Virus record (IMG/VR): IMGVR_UViG_3300045538_000396 | Location: 1 to 54,896 of that record | Length of the DNA: 54,896 nucleotides | Reading direction: 5' to 3' (one strand) | Source: a virus | In this document: positions 47,966-54,896 of the stretch, in pieces | How positions within the stretch are numbered: the stretch's first letter is position 1 | Layout: every line of letters begins with the position of its first letter | The notes under the pieces: model-generated | What the model saw: the letters and a program-made list of their open reading frames with translations, nothing else | What the model was told of the DNA's origin: nothing | The model's database searches: none | Program-made: the position numbers and the translations under genes

Positions 47966-50900
47966 TATTTCCTCACTATTGGGATTGGTTTAATTTGGTA
48001 ATCAGTTACATTTCCCTTTTTATCGTACACAACAGTAATTTTAGAGTCAAAACTTGGACTTTTTCCTAAAACAGTAAAAAACTCACCCAAAGCCCTAGAA
48101 GTTAACTCAGTTGTTTTATTTACTTTAATCGGAGAATCTTTATAAAGGTCCCTATTTCCCTGTTTAAAAGCGTTACTGTTAACATGCTCAAGTGCTCTTG
48201 CAAAATTAACTTTAAAGGCTTGCGATGTACCAAGTTGTTTTATTTCTTCTTCGATTTTAGTTAACCTCGGACTTCTTGATTTGTTCCTCCAGTCAAATGT
48301 ATCTTTAGCAATAAATTCTGTTGGATAACCATTTTCATCTTGTTTTATTATTTGATAACTAAGTCCACCCCAACTAAACTGTCTCATTGCAAGGTCAAAC
48401 TTGCCAGAAGTTCGATTATTCCATTCTGAACCCTCTACACCACCCTTACCCAATGGTCTACCTTTTAATCCATCAGCAAGTGCCTGAACATCTGTTTTAT
48501 CCAAAATATTTGAAAAATTAAAGTCTTTCAGTGCACCCGGAACTGCATTTGACATAATACCAGCAAGAAAAAATTTAACTGGGGCTGGTAGTGGTCGTAA
48601 TGCTGAAGAGAATTCCAACGCACTGGATGACTCACTAGGTTTGCCAATAGCAGCCTTTGGAAGTTTTGTTTCATTTTTAAACTTTGAGTCAAGACCCTTA
48701 AAGAATGTGGCAAGAGTCGCAGCAAATGGAACAATTGGATTACTTGTGGCTGTTACATTCTTTTTGCCTACTTTTGTTTTTGAACCAGTAGGAGTTAAAC
48801 TTTTTTCTACATTGTTATATATACTTTTGATTTCCCTCATAGAATCTTCAAACATACTTTCAACAGCGTTTTGCTTAGAACCACTAACATTCATCATAGC
48901 CATTGGAGGTACCTTATTTGATATTCCTAATCCCTTATTACTCGACGCATTCTTACTTGATAAACCAATACTGTTTGTAAAATAATTGAGAGCCCTTTTG
49001 CCGCCTTCAAATTCGGTCATAGCAAGAGCAATAGACTCAGTATCTTTTCCAGCAATTTTTTGATAATCACCAATTCCGGTTTTACCAGAAACAAAATCAA
49101 TATATTTTTGAGTATCATTTTCACTTTTGGGTGCGTATTTATTTAAAAAAGAACTAAGACTGTGCCCCCTACTGGCATCAAGTTCAATTTGTCTCGTTAA
49201 AGCACTAAATCCTTCTTGCGGTGTTTTAAATTTAGCAAATCTTCCACCATTAGTTGCACCTGGTTGACCTTTAAATTCCAAGGCTCCGGGATTGTTGTAC
49301 CTCTCAGATAGCGGTACCTTTTCATTACTGCTTGATTGGTTACTGTTTGTTGAACTTGATGGTGTTTTGATTTTAAAATCAATCATATTAGGCGGAAGGG
49401 GGGCCGATTTGGGTATAAAGAAAATCTCACCGTTTGTAGTACTTTGAACTGGCCTTCTTGGTCCGCCGTATACATCTTCTTTTGCTTCTGCATCAATTGA
49501 CATTTGAAGAGTTTTATGATTTTCTCTTTTTAATGATAAATAAGAACCTGGTGGTAAGTTATAAAGTTTAATTTCCTTTTTGTTTGCCTCAGCAACACCG
49601 CCCATTTTACCATTTTCGTCTGGTACAATTCCTGCCTCTTTGGCTCTTGCATCGTTATAATCACCGGGGGCTCTAAAATATAACGGGTTTGCACCAATGG
49701 GTTTTCGGTCCGGGTCATCTTTCCACATATTATTTTTTAACGAACTCAATCCATCACTTATTTTATTACCTAAACCTTTTAACTTGTTAACATCCTCAGT
49801 TGAAAGTGGTTTACCACCCAACTGCAGACTAGATAAAAAACTTTTTTCATTTGAGGAAGAAGGTGATTGTTCTACCGCTGAATTTTTTGAAACACTATCT
49901 GTTGAATTTTTACTTTCAGGTTGAGTCCTCAAGTAATCATCAAAGATTTGTTGGGCAATAGAATAACTTGTTGGCACATCCATATTTTGAAAATCTGTTG
50001 TTTTCATTATATGAAGTGAAAGGTCTTTAAACCATTGTTGTTGCGCTTTTCTTACGTCCTCTTTTGTGCCGTTAGAAATACTGGTAGGAAAAGGTTTATC
50101 AAAACTTTTTTTAATAGCATCCATAGAAGTCGTATCTTGCTTTATTTGATTTACACGTTCTAACCAACCTTTATGTTGTTGAGCCATAATGCTAGGGTCT
50201 AAATAAAATTGTGTTTTGATAACTCCATCTGCATCAGTAACACTTACGGCCTTTATGGCATTCTTAACCAGGGCTTCTGTACTCGGATTGTTAAAAATTA
50301 CATTTCCTTCTCCATCATCTAATCTCAATCCATTTAATATTGCTCTGGATAAACTTTTTTCTTTAAATAGGTCTGCAACGTCAATATTCGTTTTTTGTAA
50401 CATTTCCATTAATTTAGGATTTGCTGATTGTCGTGTCAGTGCATCCATAAGATAGGCAACTCTATCGTCATTGTTTTCAGGCTTGCCTCTCATTAGTACG
50501 CTAGAGTTAAATGTGTCCATCAACCCATTCACAGCAGAAGTTGTGTCTAATTTCTCGCCAGCCGCATTATAAGCAAAAAAAGCAGAATCCCCACTTGTAC
50601 CCTGTCCCCTTCTGGAACCCGAACCCGAACCACTTATCGCTGCTCTTAAATCACCAGTAAATTTAGTATACAGGTCTAGTGTTGTAAGTGAAGTCTCAGG
50701 TAATGGTTTTCCACTTGAATCTACGCCACCAGAAAAAATAAATGATGTAACTTGGTCACCGTTACCATCTATTGAAGTACCAATTTTTGCTGGCCTTCTA
50801 TACTCTTCTGGAACCTGTTGTCGCTTTGAAGCGTAATAGTCAAATATAACTTTGCTAAATCTTTCGGAGTCCTGTAGTTGAATTGCTTCAATGGCTCTAC

Positions 50901-51339
50901 TCTGTATATTGCTGTTCATTTGATTTTGGTAATCTTGTACTTGTTGAGTATATTGTTGAACTTTCTGGGGATTATTCTGATTGGTAGCAACCCGTAAAGC
51001 ATCTTCTGCATTTAACAACTTAGTTAAAGTTGGGTCTATTTCTATCGGCTTGGGTGGTGAAGCCCCCACTCCGGTTATTGAAATTTGAGTCGAGGCTGTA
51101 TCTGGAGTTGAAATTGCGGGCTGCTTAGGATTTACAATAGGGGGGGGATTCACCGCATTAAAGTAATCTTTCATAGACTGAGTTAAATTTTTATTAGTAC
51201 TGTCTTTTTCTTTTTTGAGGTCGTCATCCCAACGCAACATATTAACTGTTTCTTTTACTTTTGCAAGATTTTCAGGCTCTAGGGATTTGCCAATTCCTGC
51301 CCCAAAACCCGCTAGTGCTACTCCAGACCAACCACTCAT
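47965..51339 (-). CDS. 1124-residue virion protein with lytic peptidoglycan-hydrolase domain
   Basis: Residues 1-680 are mostly helical and Gln/Ser/Asn-rich. Residues 680-785 have the pattern of virion-associated muralytic domains: RYNNPGALEFKGQPGA, GRFAKFKTPQEGFSALTRQIELD, LSSFLNKYAPKSENDTQKYIDFV, then ESIALAMTEFEGGKRAL. The remaining 340 residues include KINVVYDKK-type beta segments. The domain would open the cell wall locally during DNA entry. The ATG follows TAGGAG. Neighbours are the S74-type pilot protein and the giant protein, which together look like an ejection set similar in role, not sequence, to T7 gp14-16. Confidence 0.82.
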   Translation of the reverse strand: MSGWSGVALAGFGAGIGKSLEPENLAKVKETVNMLRWDDDLKKEKDSTNKNLTQSMKDYFNAVNPPPIVNPKQPAISTPDTASTQISITGVGASPPKPIEIDPTLTKLLNAEDALRVATNQNNPQKVQQYTQQVQDYQNQMNSNIQSRAIEAIQLQDSERFSKVIFDYYASKRQQVPEEYRRPAKIGTSIDGNGDQVTSFIFSGGVDSSGKPLPETSLTTLDLYTKFTGDLRAAISGSGSGSRRGQGTSGDSAFFAYNAAGEKLDTTSAVNGLMDTFNSSVLMRGKPENNDDRVAYLMDALTRQSANPKLMEMLQKTNIDVADLFKEKSLSRAILNGLRLDDGEGNVIFNNPSTEALVKNAIKAVSVTDADGVIKTQFYLDPSIMAQQHKGWLERVNQIKQDTTSMDAIKKSFDKPFPTSISNGTKEDVRKAQQQWFKDLSLHIMKTTDFQNMDVPTSYSIAQQIFDDYLRTQPESKNSTDSVSKNSAVEQSPSSSNEKSFLSSLQLGGKPLSTEDVNKLKGLGNKISDGLSSLKNNMWKDDPDRKPIGANPLYFRAPGDYNDARAKEAGIVPDENGKMGGVAEANKKEIKLYNLPPGSYLSLKRENHKTLQMSIDAEAKEDVYGGPRRPVQSTTNGEIFFIPKSAPLPPNMIDFKIKTPSSSTNSNQSSSNEKVPLSERYNNPGALEFKGQPGATNGGRFAKFKTPQEGFSALTRQIELDASRGHSLSSFLNKYAPKSENDTQKYIDFVSGKTGIGDYQKIAGKDTESIALAMTEFEGGKRALNYFTNSIGLSSKNASSNKGLGISNKVPPMAMMNVSGSKQNAVESMFEDSMREIKSIYNNVEKSLTPTGSKTKVGKKNVTATSNPIVPFAATLATFFKGLDSKFKNETKLPKAAIGKPSESSSALEFSSALRPLPAPVKFFLAGIMSNAVPGALKDFNFSNILDKTDVQALADGLKGRPLGKGGVEGSEWNNRTSGKFDLAMRQFSWGGLSYQIIKQDENGYPTEFIAKDTFDWRNKSRSPRLTKIEEEIKQLGTSQAFKVNFARALEHVNSNAFKQGNRDLYKDSPIKVNKTTELTSRALGEFFTVLGKSPSFDSKITVVYDKKGNVTDYQIKPIPIVRK

Positions 51340-51349
51340 TGTAATTCTC

Positions 51350-52228
51350 CTAAGCCACTAGTGCTGAGTATTCATTGTAGGTTTGCATTTCAAAACCCAA
51401 CTTAGAATAGTCAACAACATAATAGCCGTTATCAACAGAAACTGCAGATTCATAAGGCGTATTCAAGAGGTCTTGCGCCATGACCCCAACGTAAATTACA
51501 TCGCTCCATCTGTATTGAAACTTATAAATTTTTAAATCGTTTTTATATTCTAAAAATTCTACATTACGTTTTAACCTGATGTCGGAAGGGGGAGTGGTAG
51601 TGGTAGTGGTAGTGTTTGTTTGTCCTTGACTATACATTCCATAACCTAGTGCTGCGTCACCAATTGTTTTTCCTGCCTGAGCATAAGCATTAGCAGCAGC
51701 CTGACCAAACGTACTCGCTTGTTGACCATACACTTGAGATTGATTTCCCATGCCTTGAGCATATACTTGTCCGGCATTTACTATCGATTGTGAACCGGGA
51801 GAAACTAATGAAGTTTGTAAATTTAATCTATTTAACAAACCTTGATTAAAAGCGGCAACTTTACCGGTTGCATTGGATAAACCTAGTTTAGTTAAGCGGT
51901 CATACTTTAGACCACCGTATTGACCCTGACCACCCATTTGAGTAACTTGTCTTACTTGGTCCGAATATTGATTAGAAATTTGACCACTTATTTGAGACCA
52001 ATTGAGAGGTCCGTCTGAGTTTGCTAAAGCCATAAGTCTTTGCTGTAGAGGACCATAAAGTGCCTTTTGGTCGTTATACATGCTCTCACGGAATGCCAAA
52101 TCTTTTTGTGCCATTGCCTCTTGTCTGCGTGCAGCATCCTCAGCAGCGGAAGCCGCTTTATTCCCACCAATAATTGAAGACGCTGCTCCAATTAACGCTG
52201 CACCTACTAACCAAGGACCTAAAGCCAC
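51350..52228 (-). CDS. Pilot-like virion protein with C-terminal S74 chaperone domain
   Basis: The start is GTG at 52228, behind GAGGAG. Residues 1-25 (MALGPWLVGAALIGAASSIIGG) are hydrophobic and Gly/Ala-rich, and residues 30-200 are helical and Gln-rich, as in DNA-ejection pilot proteins. A Thr7 linker leads to residues 220-290, where SDIRLKRNVEFLE, YKFQYRWSDVIYVGVMAQDLL and VVDYSKLG match the S74 intramolecular chaperone, with the SD(x)RLK site where autocleavage would occur. S74 domains usually end tail fibres or spikes; here it ends a pilot-like protein. It starts the second leftward block. Confidence 0.82.
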   Translation of the reverse strand: MALGPWLVGAALIGAASSIIGGNKAASAAEDAARRQEAMAQKDLAFRESMYNDQKALYGPLQQRLMALANSDGPLNWSQISGQISNQYSDQVRQVTQMGGQGQYGGLKYDRLTKLGLSNATGKVAAFNQGLLNRLNLQTSLVSPGSQSIVNAGQVYAQGMGNQSQVYGQQASTFGQAAANAYAQAGKTIGDAALGYGMYSQGQTNTTTTTTTPPSDIRLKRNVEFLEYKNDLKIYKFQYRWSDVIYVGVMAQDLLNTPYESAVSVDNGYYVVDYSKLGFEMQTYNEYSALVA

Positions 52229-52262
52229 ACTATTCTCCTCATAAGAATATATATACCTTTAT

Positions 52263-52291
52263 ATTATCATTGTGTTTTCAACTACTTACAA
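52263..52291 (-). promoter_or_regulatory. Putative promoter of the second leftward block
   Basis: Read leftward, TTGTAA (52291-52286), a 17-base spacer and GATAAT (52268-52263) match sigma70 consensus in four and five of six positions. It lies in the only sizeable gap (52229-52319) of the leftward genes and would drive the pilot, lytic, giant and lysis genes. Confidence 0.65.
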
Positions 52292-52319
52292 GTTTGCCCA
52301 ATAGTTAAAATAGTATTAA

Positions 52320-53159
52320 TTAAATATCATGTTCCCCTGATACCGTCCACTCAGACTTACCGCTAAAGAAGACACTTCTAACGGCAATCTTAAAGGGGTA
52401 ACTTAAATCAATAGCCTTGGGAGTCCAAGCCGACTTATAAACATAATGAGTGCTGTTCTCTGTGATGTGGGTACCAATTTTGACTTCTCTTAGGGGTGTC
52501 AGGTAGGAGGCTTGGTCTGATGGGTCGTAAATGTTGTTTAAAGCCTTATAGACCACTACCTCGAATCCAAGTGGCTGGTTAGAGGCTTTAGGATACGTAA
52601 AGCGTATATCGCCATATTTGGCGTCATATTTGACAACAATTAAACTTGATTCAACATAATCACCGGGACCCTCTCCGGGAAGGTATATAGTAATGGGTGT
52701 CTCTATGTAGTTTGTATTAATAAGTCCAGTAATACCAACAGTTAAAGACTTTTCCGTGTATGTACCTCTACTAGCAGTACTTGTTAAACTTATGGTAATG
52801 CTTGCCTCGTTTTCAAATAGCAAAAGTGGAGTTTCTCTCGTAATAGCAACGGTTAAACTTTTCTCTTCAACAATCGAAGCAATTGTTGTGTAATCATTAA
52901 TCCCAACGGTTAGACTTCGTTCTTCAGAGGTCGAAGCAACTGTCATGTAATCATTAACACCAATTGTTAAACTGCTCTCTTCAATAATTGGAGCAACAAA
53001 CATGTAGTTATTGATACCTACCGTAATAGAGGCTTCATCTTGACTTTGCATAGAAGCCGGAGTGGTTGTATAAACCGTCAGCGTACTTAAAGCAGAATCG
53101 GATGTAATACTACTCGGCTGATTTACATATACTTCTATAGAGGATTCAACATAAGACAT
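52320..53159 (-). CDS. Tail/adhesin protein of about ten 17-20-residue beta repeats
   Basis: The 279-residue protein is built of a repeated strand-loop unit. The clearest copies run EASITVGINNYMFVAPIIE, ESSLTIGVNDYMTVASTSE and ERSLTVGINDYTTIASIVE, then shorter, diverged units to about residue 185. The first 40 residues hold earlier diverged units (VESSIEVYVNQPSS). The C-terminal 90 residues (YGDIRFTYPKASNQPLGFEVVVYKAL...FKIAVRSVFFSGKSEW) look fibronectin III-like. A beta-solenoid or stacked-hairpin shaft with a binding tip is plausible. The start is ATG 53159. A site is weak (AATAGGTATGAA). Confidence 0.78.
   Translation of the reverse strand: MSYVESSIEVYVNQPSSITSDSALSTLTVYTTTPASMQSQDEASITVGINNYMFVAPIIEESSLTIGVNDYMTVASTSEERSLTVGINDYTTIASIVEEKSLTVAITRETPLLLFENEASITISLTSTASRGTYTEKSLTVGITGLINTNYIETPITIYLPGEGPGDYVESSLIVVKYDAKYGDIRFTYPKASNQPLGFEVVVYKALNNIYDPSDQASYLTPLREVKIGTHITENSTHYVYKSAWTPKAIDLSYPFKIAVRSVFFSGKSEWTVSGEHDI
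52637..53036 (-). repeat. Tandem 51-60 bp coding repeats in the beta-repeat adhesin
   Basis: Near-identical units (encoding E-[KRS]-S-L-T-V-G-I-N-D-Y) recur every 57-60 bases in the middle and more diverged at the sides. DNA similarity is greatest around 52860-53030, suggesting recent unit duplication. Such repeats can change in number by recombination. Confidence 0.75.
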
Positions 53160-53166
53160 TTCATAC

Positions 53167-54039
53167 CTATTGAGTGGCTGTTACCCTTAGCGTGAAAGTC
53201 GTTGTTTCTGTGATTTGAGTTGTAACAGCAACACCGCTAGTACAAGCAATGCTTGTTGCACCACCCGTGAACGTACCTTTGCTTCTAGTTATTGAACCAG
53301 AGCCATTACTAAATGTTGGTGTTATCTGAAAACTGGCACCTGAGTCAACAGTCTGACTAGAAGATGTAAATCCAGAAATAGTTGGATTTAAAGCAGAGGC
53401 TGTAACTGTTGCGGTTCTTTGGTCACCATAACCTGCTTCATTTTTAACTTCTAGGGTATAAACGGTTTCAACGATAGGTTTTGCAACCGTATAAGTTGTA
53501 CCACTTACAACATTATTTATTGTAGTTGTTCCATAAACAATTTTAGCAATGGTACCTGAACTTGGAGTGTACGTTGGAACAAGTAGTACATTATTGCCAG
53601 ATACAGTAGCCGTAAAAGCAGATATCTGCGGCAATGTTAAAACACTTATTTCTTTTGTCATTTGGTCAGAATTTGGAGACGCAATAGCACTATTAACTGC
53701 AGTTATTGTATAGGTTAAAGTACCCGTTGCTGTAGGAGTAATGGCAGCACTTTGAACGCCATTAGCAACACTTAATCCTGGAGCAGAAATACCGCTTCCG
53801 GTAATAAGACACGATGTATAATCATTAAAAATATCTACAGTAAACTTTACAAATCCACCAATAGTAAGTTGATTTTTATCTGCAGTAACACTCAAAATAA
53901 CAGGTGCTGGGGTTACTCCCGTTGGACCTCCACCTCCACCTCCACCTCCACCTCCATCTTCAACTGGAGAAATAATTATTTTGGCTTTAGCCTCGGCAGG
54001 GTCAAGGAAATACTTACTAAATAACTCTTTACGTGCCAT
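53167..54039 (-). CDS. Ig-like tail protein with poly-Gly linker
   Basis: The 290-residue product starts MARKELFSKYFLDPAEAKAK, a short probable attachment helix, followed by ten Gly (residues 29-38, encoded by a CCACCT microsatellite) and Pro/Thr. Three to four Ig-like beta modules follow: VTADKNQLTIGGFVKFTVDIF (50-70), LTYTITAVNSA, GTTYTVAKPIVETVYTLEVKN (175-200) and TFSNGSGSI..TTTFTLRVTATQ at the end. Ig-like domains decorate many phage tails and capsids and bind surfaces weakly. The ATG follows GGAGAATAGAT. It is probably a decoration or adhesin in the fibre block. Confidence 0.8.
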   Translation of the reverse strand: MARKELFSKYFLDPAEAKAKIIISPVEDGGGGGGGGGGPTGVTPAPVILSVTADKNQLTIGGFVKFTVDIFNDYTSCLITGSGISAPGLSVANGVQSAAITPTATGTLTYTITAVNSAIASPNSDQMTKEISVLTLPQISAFTATVSGNNVLLVPTYTPSSGTIAKIVYGTTTINNVVSGTTYTVAKPIVETVYTLEVKNEAGYGDQRTATVTASALNPTISGFTSSSQTVDSGASFQITPTFSNGSGSITRSKGTFTGGATSIACTSGVAVTTQITETTTFTLRVTATQ

Positions 54040-54041
54040 AT

Positions 54042-54278
54042 CTATTCTCCATTATCTATTGTATCACTATGGTATTTGTCAATTAGCCTATCCAAAATAT
54101 CCCCAATAGGCTCGCTATAGAGAGAGGTATCCAATTTCCCATTAGGCAGAACCCTTGTTAATACTTGGTCTTGAGTTGTGTCAATAATAATTTCACCCCC
54201 ACTGTAAACGAGTTTCTCAATAAATTGAGTCTCTGGATGGCAGTGGATAATAACTTCTAGGTGGGTAGGTTTTGACAT
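54042..54278 (-). CDS. Unknown small protein in the tail block (78 aa)
   Basis: I choose the ATG at 54278 (MSKPTHLEVIIHCHPETQF), behind AAGG. A longer frame to 54329 overlaps the adhesin's end. The product is acidic alpha/beta: beta strands (HLEVIIHCHPE, KLVYSGGEIIID) and an acidic helix (EPIGDILDRLIDKYHSDTIDNGE). Two His and one Cys lie close in HCH, but no zinc pattern is complete. It sits between adhesin genes; a fibre chaperone is possible. Confidence 0.68.
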   Translation of the reverse strand: MSKPTHLEVIIHCHPETQFIEKLVYSGGEIIIDTTQDQVLTRVLPNGKLDTSLYSEPIGDILDRLIDKYHSDTIDNGE

Positions 54279-54285
54279 AAATACC

Positions 54286-54896
54286 TTAAGGTGTGTAAAT
54301 AATATAACAGTCGTAGATTTTGAACCCAATGTCGCTTTCGTAAGTTATAGTTCCATATTGGATACAGGATGCCCCCCATTCTTCCATTTGATAAGCAACA
54401 CAGGTGTTATAGTCCGTCTCCGTAATGCGTGCTTTTCTGTACCCAACCTTAACCTTTATATAATTAAGATTGTTATTGGCCCCTAAACTAAATGTCGCTG
54501 TTTGTACAGACGAACTGCTTGCATCAGAGAAACTTTTTGTTGCAATCGTTGAAAGATTGGCACTATTACTTGTTTGCATAATACTGAGCGTTGTGGAAGC
54601 ATCGCCTGTAGCAGAATTATAACTGGTATCCCAACCGTACTTTAAATACAAAGTTGCACTAGAGTAGGCTTGAGAAGCAAATTGTATATAACCAAACTGG
54701 TTAACACTTATATTGTAAGCCGTGGGCAAAGGTTTACCAGAGGTGCTTGTATCATCGTAACTGCCATCGACAGTGTTACCCGAATCCCACCAAGTAAGGT
54801 TTGCATCGGTTGTAAATGTATTAGGTCTTACATTAACTTGTGCTTGCCATACAGTTGACCAAGCACCATTAACTCTGGCTTTTACCGCTGTGCAAT
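54286..54896 (-). CDS. Putative tail fibre/adhesin protein, 3' part (runs in from the right edge)
   Basis: The frame enters at 54896 and stops at 54286. It is the same gene as that starting at 362, so the full protein has 229 residues. This copy differs at four residues in the stretch corresponding to residues 63-79 (Trp, Asp, Val, Ser). The C-terminal 110 residues (FSLGANNNLNYIKVKVGYRKARITETDYNTC..., ending FKIYDCYIIYTP) are beta-rich with several Cys and Tyr, compatible with a jelly-roll-like tip. A TTG at 54729 is also in frame but is internal. Confidence 0.75.
   Translation of the reverse strand, partial: CTAVKARVNGAWSTVWQAQVNVRPNTFTTDANLTWWDSGNTVDGSYDDTSTSGKPLPTAYNISVNQFGYIQFASQAYSSATLYLKYGWDTSYNSATGDASTTLSIMQTSNSANLSTIATKSFSDASSSSVQTATFSLGANNNLNYIKVKVGYRKARITETDYNTCVAYQMEEWGASCIQYGTITYESDIGFKIYDCYIIYTP
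54614..54896. repeat. Right copy of the terminal overlap
   Basis: It matches bases 1-283 without gaps. All seven differences lie between 54740 and 54790, flanked by 126 and 106 identical bases. Confidence 0.9.

Noticed and set aside
1-54896. Temperate lifestyle genes
   Set aside because: I looked for integrase, excisionase, Cro/CI pairs and att-like repeats. The only HTH protein (19981-20577) sits in the virion operon, which does not support lysogeny.

Overview
The window looks like the complete genome of a short-tailed (podovirus-like) bacteriophage, linearised inside a tail gene. Bases 1-283 recur at 54614-54896 with seven mismatches, and the two partial ORFs at the ends join into one 229-residue reading frame. 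The non-redundant genome would then be 54,613 bp. The DNA is AT-rich. Most genes start behind clear GGAG-type Shine-Dalgarno sites, many with ATGA or TAATG overlaps, which suggests a bacterial host that uses such sites. I cannot name the host. I found no integrase, lysogeny repressor, tRNA gene, CRISPR array or insertion sequence.

Layout. (1) Leftward virion block, from 21131 down to 1 and on through the junction from 54896 down to 52320. In transcription order it encodes an HslV/proteasome-like Ntn hydrolase, a helix-turn-helix protein, two small proteins, terminase small subunit, terminase large subunit, portal, scaffold, capsid, a SAP-like peptide, two connector/adaptor proteins, a tail hub and several tail-fibre or adhesin proteins. 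(2) A second leftward block, 52228 to 37476, probably starts at its own promoter. It holds a pilot-like protein with an S74 chaperone domain, a 1124-residue virion protein with a peptidoglycan-hydrolase domain, a 3114-residue large polyvalent protein, an M15 endolysin and holin-like membrane proteins. (3) A short rightward operon, 21411-22798, has two unrecognised genes, a structured leader and a strong terminator. (4) A non-coding stretch, 22665-23527, carries nine ACTTATA iterons, a candidate origin or operator array. (5) A long rightward operon, 23528-37404, begins with many tiny genes that share one junction sequence. It continues with an ArdC-like antirestriction protein, a YqaJ/lambda-exonuclease-type recombinase nuclease, a probable ssDNA-binding protein, a RusA resolvase, a metallophosphoesterase, PD-(D/E)XK-like and HNH-like nucleases, and a Ref-like nuclease.

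How it fits together. No DNA polymerase, primase, helicase or RNA polymerase is recognisable, so replication and transcription probably rely on the host, with the phage supplying recombination functions. The most notable points are the clustered codon differences between the two terminal copies of a tail protein, the phage-borne Ntn hydrolase, a 44-codon gene with its own promoter and terminator inserted against the grain between the terminase genes, the iteron array, and the small-gene cassette series with a fossil junction inside one of its genes.
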